From Shewanella litorisediminis (GTDB lineage Bacteria; Pseudomonadota; Gammaproteobacteria; Enterobacterales; Shewanellaceae), in NCBI RefSeq assembly GCF_016834455.1, contig NZ_CP069213.1, positions 306,001 to 370,000 on the forward strand: DNA of 64,000 nucleotides. The letters run 5' to 3'. The translations under genes and the position numbers were made by a program. Position 1 is the first letter of the stretch. Every line of letters starts with the position of its first letter. Positions 27,100 to 39,503 of the stretch are shown here, piece after piece. Below the pieces are notes generated by a model. The model was not told where the DNA came from, did not search any database, and saw only the letters and a list, made by a program, of their open reading frames with translations.

Positions 27100-27981
27100 T
27101 CAGCTGCGGCGCCTAAGCATATCCAGGGTGAATACTGCCAGTGCCGTCCAGATAAAGCCGAAGGTGATGCTCTTTTCCATTCCAAAGGGCTCGCCATAGA
27201 GGCTTACCGCCAGGATGAACATGATGCTTGGGCCTATGTATTGAAAAAAGCCCAGCATGGATAAGGGAATACGTACAGCCGCGCCGGCAAAACACAGCAG
27301 CGGCGCCGTGGTCACTATTCCCGCAGCCATCAGCAGCAGGTTGAGCTGCCAGTCATTGCTGAGCATGCTGTGTTCTGCACTGCCAAGCGTCAGCAACAAA
27401 TACCCCAGGGCAACAGGCATCAAAATGGCTGTTTCAACCAAAAGCCCGGTTTTGGCATCCACCTTAACCTTCTTCCTAAGCAGCCCATATATGCCAAAAG
27501 AACCTGCCAGCGCCAGTGACACCACGGGGATCGAGCCGAAGGATATCACCTGCACCGCTACGCCTATGGTGGCGAGGAACACGGCAAACCACTGTAATGG
27601 CCTGAGTCGTTCGCCCAGAAATACCATCCCCAAGAGCACATTAAGCAGGGGATTGATGTAATAACCCAGGCTTGCATCCAGCATATGGTCGTTATTGACC
27701 GCCCAGATAAATAACAGCCAATTACCGGCAATCAGTATCGATGTAACCAGCAACACCAACAGCTGTTTGCGGGCTTTCAGCAGTTGGCGCAGCTTGCCAA
27801 AGCCACCGATAAACACCATCAGCAATGCCGTAAACACGAACGACCAGATAACCCGATGAAGCAGGATGTCGGTAGCAGAAATCTGCTCCAAAAGCTTGAA
27901 ATATAAAGGTGCGAAGCCCCACATGGTGTATGCGCCTATGGCGAGCAATATGCCCTTGCGGTATTCGTTATCGGTGTTCAT
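27100..27981 (-). CDS. rarD: RarD-type EamA transporter
   Basis: The 293-aa protein has about ten membrane segments in two EamA (DMT superfamily) halves. It begins RKGILLAIGAYTMWGFAPLYFKLL, which is characteristic of the RarD subgroup; substrates are not established. Segment LGYYINPLLNVLLGMVFLGERL is the conserved end of the first half. It is divergent from recQ. Confidence 0.88.
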   Translation of the reverse strand: MNTDNEYRKGILLAIGAYTMWGFAPLYFKLLEQISATDILLHRVIWSFVFTALLMVFIGGFGKLRQLLKARKQLLVLLVTSILIAGNWLLFIWAVNNDHMLDASLGYYINPLLNVLLGMVFLGERLRPLQWFAVFLATIGVAVQVISFGSIPVVSLALAGSFGIYGLLRKKVKVDAKTGLLVETAILMPVALGYLLLTLGSAEHSMLSNDWQLNLLLMAAGIVTTAPLLCFAGAAVRIPLSMLGFFQYIGPSIMFILAVSLYGEPFGMEKSITFGFIWTALAVFTLDMLRRRS

Positions 27982-28224
27982 TCAGGCGTTCTCTGGCTTG
28001 CTGGTTGGCTATTGCCGGGCCGCGAATTGTACGTGGCCTGCATTGTTGCCTCAAGCGATACAAATAATCCCTGATGGTATTGTCTGGCAAGCTGTAAACA
28101 CAGGCTGGCAAGCTTTCGTGGCATCCTGATTGGGCGCATGTCGCCAAGTCTTGGGGCGATTGTGACAAGACAGGGGGCGCCACCTTGGTTAGAATGTCCG
28201 CCTTGTTTATCTTCCGGCAGTTTC

Positions 28225-30048
28225 ATGGAACAACCAGCATCAGAACATCCCCAGGATCCCCTTAGCCATTGCCTGCAACAGGTGTTTGGTTACCGGGATT
28301 TCAGGCCCGGCCAGCGGGAGGTGATGGCGCGGGTGTGTCAGGGTGAAGATTGTCTGGTGATCATGCCCACCGGCGGCGGCAAAAGTCTTTGTTATCAAGT
28401 GCCGGCTTTGGTGTTACCTGGGGTGACACTGGTGGTATCGCCGCTCATTTCCCTGATGAAAGATCAGGTCGACAGTCTTATCCAATCCGGTGTCGCTGCA
28501 GCGTATCTCAATTCATCCCAGCCCCGTGAGCAGGCCATAGAAGTGCTGCGTCAACTCAGATTCGGTGAGCTTAAACTCCTGTATGTGTCGCCCGAGCGCT
28601 TGCTGCAGGGAGATTTTTTAAGCCGTCTGGATGAGTTGCATATCAGTTTGTTCGCCGTGGATGAAGCCCACTGTATCAGCGAGTGGGGCCATGATTTCAG
28701 GCCCGAATATTCGGCTTTGGGCCAACTGAAGCAGCGTTTCCCTCACGTGCCTGTGATGGCGTTAACCGCCACAGCGGATGAAGCAACCCGCAGCAGTATC
28801 TGTGAACGACTTGGCATACAGCCATTTCAGCATCTTGCCAGTTTTGATAGGCCCAACATCCGCTACACAGTGGCCGAAAAGCTTAATGCAACCAACCAAT
28901 TACGGCAGTTCATCCAGTCGCAGAAGGGTGCCAGCGGCATTGTGTATTGCAGCAGTCGTCGCCGGGTGGATGAAGTCGCCGAGCGGCTCAGGCAGCAGGG
29001 CTTTTACGCCGAGGGTTATCATGCGGGAATGACTCAGGATGAACGTGCGAGCGTGCAGGACAGGTTCCTGAAAGACCAAATCGATGTGGTGGTTGCCACT
29101 GTCGCGTTTGGTATGGGCATCAACAAGTCCAACGTACGCTTTGTGGTGCACTACGATATCCCCAAGAGCATTGAGTCCTACTATCAGGAAACCGGCAGAG
29201 CCGGTCGGGATGGGCTGGATGCAGAAGCCTTGCTGTTGTTCGATCCAGCTGACATTGGTCGGGTGCGGCATCTGATTGAGCAGCAGGAACCCGGGCCTCA
29301 GCAGCAGGTCGAGTTTCACAAGCTGTATTCCATGGCGGCCTTTGCCGAGGCGCAAACCTGCCGCCGTCAGGTGCTGCTGCACTACTTTGGTGAAGCTGCC
29401 AACGAGCCCTGCGGCAACTGTGATATCTGTATCGACCCACCCAAACGATACAACGGCACCGAAGATGCGCAAAAGGTGCTTTCCTGTATTTACCGTTTAA
29501 ATCAACGCTTTGGTGTGAATCATCTTATTGAAGTATTGCGGGGGTCGAAAGCGGCCTCTGTGGTAGACAGAGGCCATGACAAGCTTTCAACCTGGGGGAT
29601 TGGCAAAGAGAAGAGCACCGAATACTGGCTCAGTGTGACCCGCCAGTTAATTCACCTCGGGCTTGCCAGCCAGGATATTACCCGCGGCTCATCGGTACGC
29701 TTGAACAGTGCGGCGAGACCCGTGCTGAAAGGTGAGGTGGCGTTGATGCTTGCCGAGCCACGCCTGACTATCAGTGATGTTCCGCGAAAGCGCACATCCA
29801 GTCGAACGCCGCAAAATTACGATCGCAAGTTGTTTGCCCGACTCAAAAATTTGAGACGCACCATAGCAGAAGAGCAGGATGTGCCGCCCTATCTGGTGTT
29901 CAACGATGCCACACTCGCAGAGATGGCGTGGATGTTGCCAAAATCAGAGGCTGAGATGTTGGCTGTAAACGGGGTGGGCGAACGTAAGCTGGCGCGGTTT
30001 GGCGGTGAGTTTCTCGATGAGATCGCCGCTTACATCAGTGGGGACTAG
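28225..30048 (+). CDS. recQ: ATP-dependent DNA helicase RecQ
   Basis: The 607-aa 3'-5' helicase acts in RecF-pathway recombination repair. The start is ATG 28225 (MEQPASEH...); the frame runs 29 codons further upstream without support. Motif I is [15 protein letters not shown], the DEAH box is [18 protein letters not shown], motif VI is [10 protein letters not shown], the zinc-binding cysteines are in [12 protein letters not shown]...CGNCDIC, then come a winged helix and an HRDC domain at the end. Length matches E. coli (609). Its last 14 bases overlap the end of the convergent gene. Confidence 0.97.
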   Translation: MEQPASEHPQDPLSHCLQQVFGYRDFRPGQREVMARVCQGEDCLVIMPTGGGKSLCYQVPALVLPGVTLVVSPLISLMKDQVDSLIQSGVAAAYLNSSQPREQAIEVLRQLRFGELKLLYVSPERLLQGDFLSRLDELHISLFAVDEAHCISEWGHDFRPEYSALGQLKQRFPHVPVMALTATADEATRSSICERLGIQPFQHLASFDRPNIRYTVAEKLNATNQLRQFIQSQKGASGIVYCSSRRRVDEVAERLRQQGFYAEGYHAGMTQDERASVQDRFLKDQIDVVVATVAFGMGINKSNVRFVVHYDIPKSIESYYQETGRAGRDGLDAEALLLFDPADIGRVRHLIEQQEPGPQQQVEFHKLYSMAAFAEAQTCRRQVLLHYFGEAANEPCGNCDICIDPPKRYNGTEDAQKVLSCIYRLNQRFGVNHLIEVLRGSKAASVVDRGHDKLSTWGIGKEKSTEYWLSVTRQLIHLGLASQDITRGSSVRLNSAARPVLKGEVALMLAEPRLTISDVPRKRTSSRTPQNYDRKLFARLKNLRRTIAEEQDVPPYLVFNDATLAEMAWMLPKSEAEMLAVNGVGERKLARFGGEFLDEIAAYISGD

Positions 30049-31783
30049 TTGCCAGAGTGCTGCGGGTCATGCCTCGGGTGGTGGCACGTGTTAGCAGGGT
30101 TTCTGAGCTGTCAAATTGGTGCATACTGGCCTGGCCGAGGAGAATTTTGCTGTGTTCCCACGGCGTCAGGGCCGGACTGAGCTGTTGAATAACCAAATCG
30201 GCACCCTGATTACTGGTATAGGGCAACAGGATTAATATCTCGTTGTCATTCAGCAGGTAGAGGCTATCTGTTTCCCTCAGTCTGAGTTTCAGCGCCCCAG
30301 TCAGTGTTTTTATCTCCTGAGCGTCCAGGGTTTTTACTCCCAGTAACAGAATCGACAATGAATGACCGCCACGTTTGGCGTGCTGCATTGCCTGCTCCAG
30401 CAATTGGATAGGTGACTGGGGTGCATAGTCCTCCGCGGGGCGACTTCGGCTGCTGAACTGTCTGATCATTTGCCAGAGTACCAATGCCAGCAGCAAGGAG
30501 ATCATCGCCAACATCAGGCTGTAAACCCAGCTTAAATTACTCTGCCCTGGAAAGGGCGACAAAGGATTCATTTCTGCTCCGGCATTTACGGAGCGTTGCC
30601 CCAGCCGGGCATTGAACTGCTGCATTCGGGTTTGATTGCTGAGCTGATTGGCTTTGACCGTTGCCTGCAAACTTTTGTCCATCAAGTAAAAAGCCTTATC
30701 GAACTCACCCTGAGACTCATGGAACCTGGCCAGTTTCAGCTGGTACTGTGCCTGCTCAGGATATAGCTGCAGCTGCTGTGCGGTGGCGATGGCCTGCGAC
30801 ATCAACCTTAATGCCGCGGGGTGGTTTTGTTTGGCAAACTCTACCTGAGCCAGCAGTTCCTGAGCCCTCATGGCATGTCGCTGATTTTGTTGCTGGATGA
30901 AGGTATTTAACGCGATGTTAAGCAAGTCTTCGGCTTTGTCAGGGCGACCCCGGGTCAACTCAACTGCCGCGATGCGACTGTAGCCAAGCGCCAGCTCGAG
31001 CGGACTGCTCAGCTCTGGCAGTAATTTTCTTGCCTGGGTCAGATAGTCTGCGCCATCCCCGTCTTTGCCTGAAGCGATAGCAATCTCGGCAGCATCGAGT
31101 AGCAATTCCAAACGAACCTTACCCTTGCTTTCTATGTGTTCCAGCCCGAGGTGATTGTAATAGTTGGCTTGATCCAGGTCGCCCGTGGCAAACATCAGCT
31201 GCCCCATGGCGCCATAGATCAGGGCTTTGGGCGGCCATATCCAGTTTTGTTGCTGGTTTTGTATGCCTTCATAAGCATCCAGCGCCACACGCAGGTCTTC
31301 AATGGCTGAGGCGTAGTTCTGCGCTTCGGTATCCAGCTTGCCCCTCAATCTCAGGGCCAGTATCAATGCCTGCGGTTGTTGGTAGCGCCTTGCAAGGGTT
31401 ACGGCGGTATCCAGCTGAGGCAGCGCCACTTGCATGTTGTTGTAACGGCTGTAAGCGTCGGCCTGGCACCCGATAAAGTAAGGTCTGGCATATTCTGCGC
31501 CCAGCCGCTTGGCGGTGGCCTCGCCCATTTGAGCCAGATTGATGGCAGCCTCGTTGTCACCCTGCTGTAGCAGCAGTTCGCATTTGAGCAGTTTGAGGCG
31601 CAGGCGGTTTAGTTCGGTAGGTGGGGTGCGTCTGAATTCCTCTTCCTGCAGCGCGATTTGGGATTTGGCTTCGGCCGGATACTGAAAGACCAGCGTACCG
31701 ATTTCATCCATTGGCTCCCGGGCGAGCACCGCCAGTGGCAAAAGCCACAGCAGCATGCTGCAAATCCGGTGATGAAATCCCAT
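30035..31783 (-). CDS. TPR sensor-like protein with degenerate GGDEF-like domain
   Basis: The start at ATG 31783 gives a signal peptide ([11 protein letters not shown]), then about 350 residues of tetratricopeptide-like helices in the periplasm, one membrane segment at about 420-440 ([18 protein letters not shown]), and a C-terminal cytoplasmic domain of about 130 residues. This domain keeps the outline of GGDEF domains ([22 protein letters not shown] at the place of the LR..D...R.GGDEF..LLP block) but has lost the GG(D/E)EF loop. It should therefore not make cyclic di-GMP; it may bind a ligand or partner. The gene ends inside recQ (14-bp convergent overlap). Confidence 0.75.
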   Translation of the reverse strand: MGFHHRICSMLLWLLPLAVLAREPMDEIGTLVFQYPAEAKSQIALQEEEFRRTPPTELNRLRLKLLKCELLLQQGDNEAAINLAQMGEATAKRLGAEYARPYFIGCQADAYSRYNNMQVALPQLDTAVTLARRYQQPQALILALRLRGKLDTEAQNYASAIEDLRVALDAYEGIQNQQQNWIWPPKALIYGAMGQLMFATGDLDQANYYNHLGLEHIESKGKVRLELLLDAAEIAIASGKDGDGADYLTQARKLLPELSSPLELALGYSRIAAVELTRGRPDKAEDLLNIALNTFIQQQNQRHAMRAQELLAQVEFAKQNHPAALRLMSQAIATAQQLQLYPEQAQYQLKLARFHESQGEFDKAFYLMDKSLQATVKANQLSNQTRMQQFNARLGQRSVNAGAEMNPLSPFPGQSNLSWVYSLMLAMISLLLALVLWQMIRQFSSRSRPAEDYAPQSPIQLLEQAMQHAKRGGHSLSILLLGVKTLDAQEIKTLTGALKLRLRETDSLYLLNDNEILILLPYTSNQGADLVIQQLSPALTPWEHSKILLGQASMHQFDSSETLLTRATTRGMTRSTLATSPH

Positions 31784-32000
31784 AGTTCTCCAGGAGGTAG
31801 GTACCTTCAAAGGGCAGTCAGTATAGCAATTTTGCCGTGAGTTGTGCATAAAGCTGACAAAACCTGACCAGGCGAGGCATTCAATGTTATATCCCACCTC
31901 GCTGATGTTTTGGAGAATTTTCAGGCGCAGTTGGGTTCAAAAAGCCCATAAAACCGAAAGTACGCCGGGCTTAATGTACAGATGATGAAAAATTTGGGGG

Positions 32001-32029
32001 TTGACACTCTTGAGAGAGCAAGTTACATA
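32001..32029 (+). promoter_or_regulatory. promoter of the leu operon
   Basis: A perfect TTGACA and TACATA stand 17 bp apart, giving a transcript that starts about 35 bases before the leader peptide. Confidence 0.8.
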
Positions 32030-32074
32030 TTAGCGACCCGCTTGGTTTTTATTCAGCATAATTATTTTGTTTCT

Positions 32075-32143
32075 ATGAATAGAATTGTTGCACTAATCAA
32101 CCTCCTTCTTCTTACTCTCGCAGTCCCTGCGCGGAGGAATTAG
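32075..32143 (+). CDS. leuL: leu operon leader peptide
   Basis: A 22-codon frame beginning MNRIVALINLLLLTLAV holds six leucine codons, four of them consecutive (CTC CTT CTT CTT). It lies between the leu promoter and an intrinsic terminator, followed by leuA. This is the arrangement of leucine attenuation: ribosome stalling at the Leu run when leucyl-tRNA is scarce prevents the terminator from forming. Confidence 0.92.
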   Translation: MNRIVALINLLLLTLAVPARRN

Positions 32144-32179
32144 TGTCGCACGCTCGCTAGCCAAGCAAAGCCTTCACAA

Positions 32180-32208
32180 AACCCCGCGCCAACCACGCGG
32201 GGTTTTTT
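32180..32208 (+). terminator. leu attenuator
   Basis: AACCCCGCG and CGCGGGGTT form a 9-bp stem followed by six T, 36 bases after the leader stop codon and 58 before leuA. Confidence 0.9.
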
Positions 32209-32265
32209 GTTTTCAAACACATGAGATGTACAACGAGAGCCGAATCGGTTCCATGGAGAATGGGA

Positions 32266-33834
32266 ATGTCAGACAGAGTCATCATTTTTGATACTACCCT
32301 GAGAGACGGAGAGCAGGCGTTGGCTGCGAGTCTTTCGGTAAAAGAAAAATTGCAGGTGGCTCTGGCCCTTGAGCGTTTGGGTGTGGATGTGATGGAGGTG
32401 GGCTTCCCGGTTTCTTCTCCCGGCGATTTTGAGTCTGTGCAAACCATCGCCCGTCACATCAAAAACAGCCGAGTCTGTGCCCTGTCGCGCGCATTGGAAA
32501 AGGACATAGACGCCGCGGCGCAGGCCTTGTCAGTAGCCGAACAGTTCCGAATTCACACTTTTATTTCCACCTCCAATATCCACGTTGAAAGCAAGCTCAA
32601 GCGCTCATTTGATCAGGTGTTGGACATGGCCGTTGGCGCCGTGAAATACGCCCGTCGTTTTACCGATGACGTGGAGTTCTCCTGTGAAGATGCCGGCCGT
32701 ACGCCGATTGATAATCTGTGCCGTATGGTAGAAGCGGCGATCAACGCCGGTGCACGCACCATCAATATTCCCGACACCGTGGGTTACACGGTACCAAGCG
32801 AGTTTGGTGGCATTATCCAAACCCTGTTTAACCGGGTACCCAATATCGACCAGGCGGTGATCTCGGTACACTGCCACGACGACCTGGGCCTGTCGGTGGC
32901 CAACTCCATCGCCGCAGTGCAGGCAGGTGCACGCCAGATTGAATGTACGGTGAACGGTATTGGTGAGCGTGCCGGCAACTGCTCGCTGGAAGAAATCGCC
33001 ATGATTTTGGCGACCCGCAAAGACATGCTGGGTCTGCACACCAACATCAATGCCCGTGAAATCCATCGCACCTCATCCTTGGTCAGCCAGCTGTGCAACA
33101 TGCCCATTCAGCCCAACAAGGCCATTGTTGGCTCCAATGCCTTTACCCACTCATCCGGCATCCACCAGGACGGCATGTTAAAGGCCCAAAACACCTATGA
33201 AATCATGACGCCAGAAAGCATTGGCCTCAATCGTAACAACCTGAATATGACGTCGCGATCCGGCCGCCACGTGATTAAGCATCGTATGGAAGAAATGGGT
33301 TACAGCCCGGGCGACTACGACATGGATACCCTGTACGCCGCTTTCCTGAAGCTGGCCGACAAAAAGGGCCAGGTGTTTGACTATGATTTGGAGGCACTGG
33401 CCTTTATGGAGGCTCAGGCTGAGGATGACGATCATTATATGATGGAGCAATTGGTGGTGCAGTCTGACTCCACCGAAGGCAAGGCCACCGCCACGGTTCG
33501 TATGCGCGTAGGGGATGACATCATCACCGAGGCCGCCACCGGAAACGGCCCTGTGGATGCCGCCTATAACGCCATCGCCCGCGCGACCCATCGCACCATC
33601 AATATCAGCAGCTACAAGCTTGGTGCCAAGGGCGAAGGACAGAATGCCCTTGGACAGGTAGACATTACCGCCCGCTACGATGACCGTAACTTCCACGGTG
33701 TGGGTTTGGCCACCGACGTGGTAGAGGCCTCGGCTCAGGCGCTGGTGCACGTGATGAATCTGACCTGGCGCGCCGACAAGGTGGCCTATTGCAAACAGCA
33801 GATGCAGCAAACCCGTGAGCTCGGCGGCGTTTAA
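32266..33834 (+). CDS. leuA: 2-isopropylmalate synthase
   Basis: The 522-aa enzyme condenses acetyl-CoA with 2-ketoisovalerate, the committed step of leucine synthesis. The start is [17 protein letters not shown] (ATG 32266). The metal and substrate motif DTTLRDGEQ, the HCHDDLG histidines and the NGIGERAGN block are all present. The C-terminal 130 residues form the leucine-binding regulatory domain. It is the first structural gene after the attenuator. Confidence 0.97.
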   Translation: MSDRVIIFDTTLRDGEQALAASLSVKEKLQVALALERLGVDVMEVGFPVSSPGDFESVQTIARHIKNSRVCALSRALEKDIDAAAQALSVAEQFRIHTFISTSNIHVESKLKRSFDQVLDMAVGAVKYARRFTDDVEFSCEDAGRTPIDNLCRMVEAAINAGARTINIPDTVGYTVPSEFGGIIQTLFNRVPNIDQAVISVHCHDDLGLSVANSIAAVQAGARQIECTVNGIGERAGNCSLEEIAMILATRKDMLGLHTNINAREIHRTSSLVSQLCNMPIQPNKAIVGSNAFTHSSGIHQDGMLKAQNTYEIMTPESIGLNRNNLNMTSRSGRHVIKHRMEEMGYSPGDYDMDTLYAAFLKLADKKGQVFDYDLEALAFMEAQAEDDDHYMMEQLVVQSDSTEGKATATVRMRVGDDIITEAATGNGPVDAAYNAIARATHRTINISSYKLGAKGEGQNALGQVDITARYDDRNFHGVGLATDVVEASAQALVHVMNLTWRADKVAYCKQQMQQTRELGGV

Positions 33835-33887
33835 TGCCGCACTTTCATCGGCCGCTAGCGCATTAATTTATCAGCGAATTCAATTAA

Positions 33888-35008
<1,121 letters not shown>

Positions 35009-35009
<1 letters not shown>

Positions 35010-36421
35010 TGGGAAAGACTCTGTATGAAAAAGTGTGGGACGCCCACCTGGTGGCCGAGCCCGCCGGTGAAGCGCCCATCATCTACGTAGACCGCCATCT
35101 GGTGCACGAGGTCACTTCGCCTCAGGCATTCAGCGGCCTGAAGATGGCTGGCCGCAAGCTGCGGGCGGTGGAAAAAACCTTCGCCACCATGGATCACAAC
35201 ACCTCCACCAAGAGCGCAAGCCTGACGGCCTTAAGCCCCATGGCCCGCACTCAGGTTGAGACCCTGGCCGACAACTGCCGCGACTTCAATGTGCGTCTTT
35301 ATGATATTCATCATCCCAATCAAGGCATTGTGCACGTGATGGGCCCAGAGCTTGGCATTACCCTGCCAGGCACTGTGATTGTATGCGGCGACTCCCACAC
35401 CGCGACCCACGGCGCTTTTGGTGCGCTCGCCTTCGGTATCGGCACCTCGGAAGTAGAGCACGTGCTGGCCACCCAGACACTGCGTCAGCTTAAAGCCAAG
35501 ACCATGAAAATCGAGGTGCGCGGCAAGGTGGCTGAAGGCATCACCGCCAAGGACATAGTGCTGGCGATTATTGGCAAAATCGGCATGGATGGCGGCACAG
35601 GTTATGTGGTGGAATTCTGCGGTGAGGCCATCCGTGACCTCTCCATGGAAGGCCGCATGACCCTGTGTAACATGGCCATCGAAATGGGGGCCAAGGCTGG
35701 TATGGTGGCCCCCGATGAAACGACGTTTGCTTATCTTGAGGGCCGTGAGTTTGCCCCCAAGGGCAATGCCTGGCAGCAGGCGCTGGCCGACTGGCGTGAG
35801 CTGCACACCGATGCTGATGCTGTGTTCGATGCCGAAGTGGTACTGGACGCCGCATCCATTGCGCCGCAGCTGACCTGGGGCACCAATCCGGGCCAGGTGG
35901 TGGCCATCGATGGCGTAGTGCCAAACCCCGCCGATGAAACCAATCCCGTGGTGCGTACCAGCATGGAGAAGGCGCTGGCCTATGTGGATCTGACGCCGGG
36001 CACACCCATGACCGACATCGCCATCAACAAGGTGTTTATCGGCTCCTGCACCAACTCCCGTATCGAGGATTTGCGCGCTGCGGCTGCCCAGGCCAAGGGT
36101 CGTAAGGTGGCCAGTGGCGTGACCGCCATCGTGGTACCGGGCTCAGGGCAGGTAAAACTGCAGGCAGAGGCCGAAGGGCTGGATAAAATCTTCCTTGAGG
36201 CTGGCTTTGAGTGGCGCCTGCCGGGCTGCTCCATGTGTCTGGCGATGAACGACGACAGACTGGAAGCGGGCGATCGCTGCGCCTCCACCAGCAACCGCAA
36301 CTTTGAAGGACGCCAGGGGCGCGGCAGCCGCACCCATCTGGTGAGCCCTGCCATGGCCGCTGCGGCCGCGGTTGCCGGTCACTTTGTCGATATTCGCGTT
36401 CACAGACCCCTGGAGGATTAA
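35009..36421 (+). CDS. leuC: isopropylmalate isomerase large subunit
   Basis: The 470-aa subunit binds a [4Fe-4S] cluster through cysteines in [12 protein letters not shown] and GCSMCLAMN and isomerises 2- to 3-isopropylmalate together with LeuD. I choose ATG 35009 ([15 protein letters not shown]), which overlaps the leuB stop; a GTG three bases earlier is less likely. Confidence 0.97.
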
Positions 36422-36423
36422 TC

Positions 36424-37029
36424 ATGCAGGCTTTTACTACCCACACGGGGCTGGCGGTGGCCATCGATTCGGCCAACATAGACACGGATCAGATTATCCC
36501 CAAGCAGTTCCTGTCCAAGGTGACAAAGGACGGCTTTGGCATTCATCTGTTCCACGACTGGCGTTATCTGGATGACGCCGGCGATACCCCAAATCCTGAG
36601 TTCAATCTCAACAAGCCAAGGTATAAGGGCGCCACTATTTTGCTGGCGCAGGAAAACTTTGGCTGTGGCTCCAGCCGGGAGCACGCCCCCTGGGCGCTGG
36701 CGGACTTTGGCCTGCGCGCCATTATCGCCCCCACCTTTGCCGACATCTTCTATGGCAACGCCATCAACAACGGCCTGCTGCCGGTACGTCTGCCGGAAGC
36801 GGCAGTGCGACAGCTGATGGATGAAGTAGAAGCAAACGAAGGCGCCGAGGTGACAGTGGATCTGGAAAACCTCAAGGTGGTCTCCCCCTCTGGCGCCGAG
36901 TTCAGCTTCACCCTGGCTGAGTCTGCACGCCAGAATCTGCTTAAGGGCCTGGATGCCATCGGTCTGACCCTGGCCCACGAAGCCGCCATCAGCGACTACG
37001 AGTCGCGCATTCCTGCCTGGCGGCGTTGA
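36424..37029 (+). CDS. leuD: isopropylmalate isomerase small subunit
   Basis: The 201-aa swivel subunit of the isomerase has the conserved [15 protein letters not shown] (about residue 75) that closes over the active site. It starts two bases after leuC, behind GGAGGAT. It is the last gene of leuABCD. Confidence 0.97.
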   Translation: MQAFTTHTGLAVAIDSANIDTDQIIPKQFLSKVTKDGFGIHLFHDWRYLDDAGDTPNPEFNLNKPRYKGATILLAQENFGCGSSREHAPWALADFGLRAIIAPTFADIFYGNAINNGLLPVRLPEAAVRQLMDEVEANEGAEVTVDLENLKVVSPSGAEFSFTLAESARQNLLKGLDAIGLTLAHEAAISDYESRIPAWRR

Positions 37030-37078
37030 TCTTAGGCGGTTGGATTTCAGCGTACAGCTGTAGCAGCCGGTTAGACAT

Positions 37079-37120
37079 ACGGCCATTTGCGACCTTTAAA
37101 GGGGGCAAGTGGCCGTTTTT
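37079..37120 (+). terminator. terminator of leuABCD
   Basis: ACGGCCATTTGC and GCAAGTGGCCGT pair over 12 bp (one G-U), ending in a long T-run. Confidence 0.85.
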
Positions 37121-37545
37121 TATTGTGGGCCTTTTAATTTAAGTTATTAATAAATATGGGATTGTAATTATGCTTGGTTCGCTTGAATTGACTGATTTTA
37201 TATAGCCAGTGATTTATGCTGAAATTTGCCGCTGTTTTTGACTTACGAGTGTTTCTCTGTGACTTGCCGGATAATGCCTTATAAAACAATGTAATAAAGT
37301 TATTTGCTTTCCTTTTTTTAATCCTGCTTTGCGAACATATCCCTGTTTATTTGTGCTGCCTTTCCGTTTAAAGCTGTGATCCCGGTCATTTTCTCACTCC
37401 GCCACTTTGATTATCGCAGTTGAATCTGCTGTTTTGCGGCTTTTGGTTGCAAAGATCGTCTGTATGAATACACTGCCATGCACTTGTTTCGAGTGAATGC
37501 TCTATTTGCCGAACGCAAAACGAATAACATCAACAGAGAACAGTA
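37121..37545. other. long upstream region of fadL
   Basis: These 425 A+T-rich bases hold no gene. A weak promoter candidate is TTGCAA (37447) and TACACT (37469) with a 16-bp spacer, about 70 bases before fadL. The length suggests several regulatory sites, but I could not identify a FadR or PsrA operator with confidence. Confidence 0.4.
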
Positions 37546-38898
37546 ATGAAAAAGAGTGTACTGACTTTTGCCGTATCAGCGGCTCTTATGGGGATTGCGA
37601 CTCAGGTTAACGCTGCCGGCTTCCAGCTGGCCGAATACTCTGCCACCGGTCTTGGCCGTGCCTTTGCCGGTGAAGCGGCCATGGCCGACAACGCCGCTGC
37701 TCAAGCCCGTAACCCAGCCATGCTGGCTTACCTGAGCGGTCGTCAGGTGTCTGGTGGTGCCATCTATGTGGCCACCGAAGTGGACGTCACCGGCGATGTG
37801 CACATTGCATCTCCTGTACTGGGTCCACAGGGCGTGACTCTGAACGCCGACGCCTATGACGTTGCTGACAGCGCCGTGGTGCCTAACTTCTATTACTCAA
37901 GCCAAATCAACGACAGCTGGACCTGGGGTCTGGCGGTTAACTCCAACTACGGTCTGGCCACCGAACTTCCTGCGACCCACGCCGCTTCTTTGTTTGGCAG
38001 CGAAACCGCAGTGACCACCGTTGAGTTCAACCCCAACATCGCTTATCGCCTGAACGATGCCGTTACCCTGGGCGCCGGTGTTCGCGTGGTCTACGGTGAA
38101 GGCAGCATTGGTGCTTCGACCCCTTACTGGGTGGGTGCCATCAAGGCCAATCCTAACCTGCCAGCACAAATTGCCGCCCGTCTGCCTGAGCCAGGTACTG
38201 TGCTTAAGACCATGGAAGGCGACGATGTGGGCTATGGCTGGCAAATCGGCGGTAGCTGGCAGCCATCTGAACATCACAGATTCGGTCTGGCCTATCACAG
38301 CAGCGTAGAACTGGAGCTGTCCGGCAAGGCCTCTGGTCTGCTGTACACCGGTGGTCAGAATCTGGATATCGAAGGTTATCTGCCACTGGAACTGCCTGCG
38401 TTTGCTGAGTTGTCTTCTTTCCATCAGCTGAGCGACGATGTGGCACTGCACGCCAGCCTCAACTGGACCCAGTGGAGCGTGTTCGACCGTCTGGTGGCTT
38501 ACTTCCCCGGCGAGACCAAGCCAGTCGGCGGTATTGAGTCCGATCTGGTGAAAGAAGAGAACTTTAAAGACAACTGGCGCTTTGCCATTGGCTCAACCTG
38601 GAATGTGAATAAAGACTGGACCGTACGCAGCGGCTTTGCCGTTGACCGCACTGCGGTGGAGGATGAGTTCCGTACCACCACCATCCCTGACTCTGACCGT
38701 TTGTGGTTCAGTGTGGGTGCCGGTTACCGTGCCAGCGAAAACCTGACCGTGGATATGGCCATCACCCATATCCGTGCCCACGGTCATGCGCCTATCAATG
38801 AACATCAGGATCTGGCCGGTTTGGCCATGGTGAGCTTTGACGGCGAAGCCGGTGGCAGCGTGTGGCTGGCCGGCGTGCAGTTAAGCTATAAGATGTAA
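37546..38898 (+). CDS. fadL: FadL-family outer-membrane fatty acid transporter
   Basis: The 450-aa protein has a signal peptide ending ...TQVNA-AGF and the conserved N-terminal hatch region (GFQLAEYSATGLGRAFAGEA, then the NPA motif in ARNPAMLAYL), followed by a 14-strand barrel ending in an aromatic-basic C-terminus (LSYKM). FadL proteins import long-chain fatty acids. It stands alone between leuD and a small secreted protein. Confidence 0.93.
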   Translation: MKKSVLTFAVSAALMGIATQVNAAGFQLAEYSATGLGRAFAGEAAMADNAAAQARNPAMLAYLSGRQVSGGAIYVATEVDVTGDVHIASPVLGPQGVTLNADAYDVADSAVVPNFYYSSQINDSWTWGLAVNSNYGLATELPATHAASLFGSETAVTTVEFNPNIAYRLNDAVTLGAGVRVVYGEGSIGASTPYWVGAIKANPNLPAQIAARLPEPGTVLKTMEGDDVGYGWQIGGSWQPSEHHRFGLAYHSSVELELSGKASGLLYTGGQNLDIEGYLPLELPAFAELSSFHQLSDDVALHASLNWTQWSVFDRLVAYFPGETKPVGGIESDLVKEENFKDNWRFAIGSTWNVNKDWTVRSGFAVDRTAVEDEFRTTTIPDSDRLWFSVGAGYRASENLTVDMAITHIRAHGHAPINEHQDLAGLAMVSFDGEAGGSVWLAGVQLSYKM

Positions 38899-38913
38899 TA
38901 GCGTGTTTTAAAG

Positions 38914-38938
38914 AAAGCCCCGCTCATGCGGGGCTTTT
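38914..38938 (+). terminator. terminator of fadL
   Basis: AAAGCCCCGC-TCAT-GCGGGGCTTT, a perfect 10-bp stem. Confidence 0.85.
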
Positions 38939-39026
38939 GCTTGCGCCAATATCTTGTATAGTGTTGCTTTTGTGACAGTGTGTTTACGCTGCATACAGGC
39001 CAATTCCGCACAACAAGAGGTGTTCG

Positions 39027-39491
39027 ATGAAACCCGCTTTTCTGCTCGCTGCTCTGCTTTCGTTTCCTGCCGCTGCACAGGCCTCTCCCGAAGCTGTAGT
39101 GCGCGAGTTTCTGGCAGCCTTTAATCAACAGAATGTGGCCCAGATGCTGGCCCAAACCAATCAAGCCGTATATTGGAACTACATTAAAGGCCAAAAGGTG
39201 GATACCAAGGCCGAGAGCCAAACAGAATTTGGCGCGGCACTTCAGGACTATTTTGAGTCACTGCCCGGCGCACACGCTGAAATACTGTCGCTGACCGTGT
39301 CAGGCAGTTACGTGAGCATTCTTGAGCAAGTCAGCTGGAATCTTGACGGTGAAATCAACAGTCAGTGTTCTATAGGTGTGTATGAGCTGGTGGGCGAGAA
39401 AATTTCTTCTATTTGGTATTACCCAGCCCATGGTTGTGAGCCCAGAGACCCTGTGATGGAAGACGCGCCGGAAGTATCAACACTAGAATAA
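39027..39491 (+). CDS. secreted SnoaL/NTF2-like protein
   Basis: The 154-aa product has a signal peptide (MKPAFLLAALLSFPAAAQA) and then a compact alpha+beta domain with the SnoaL-like start PEAVVREFLAAFNQQNVAQML and the alternating strands SYVSILEQVSWNLDGE...SSIWYYPAHG. Such domains are often ligand-binding or catalytic on small molecules; no residue settles which. The start is behind AAGAGGTG. It ends 12 bases before glpK and may share its transcript. Confidence 0.7.
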   Translation: MKPAFLLAALLSFPAAAQASPEAVVREFLAAFNQQNVAQMLAQTNQAVYWNYIKGQKVDTKAESQTEFGAALQDYFESLPGAHAEILSLTVSGSYVSILEQVSWNLDGEINSQCSIGVYELVGEKISSIWYYPAHGCEPRDPVMEDAPEVSTLE

Positions 39492-39503
39492 AAGGACTGC
39501 TGA

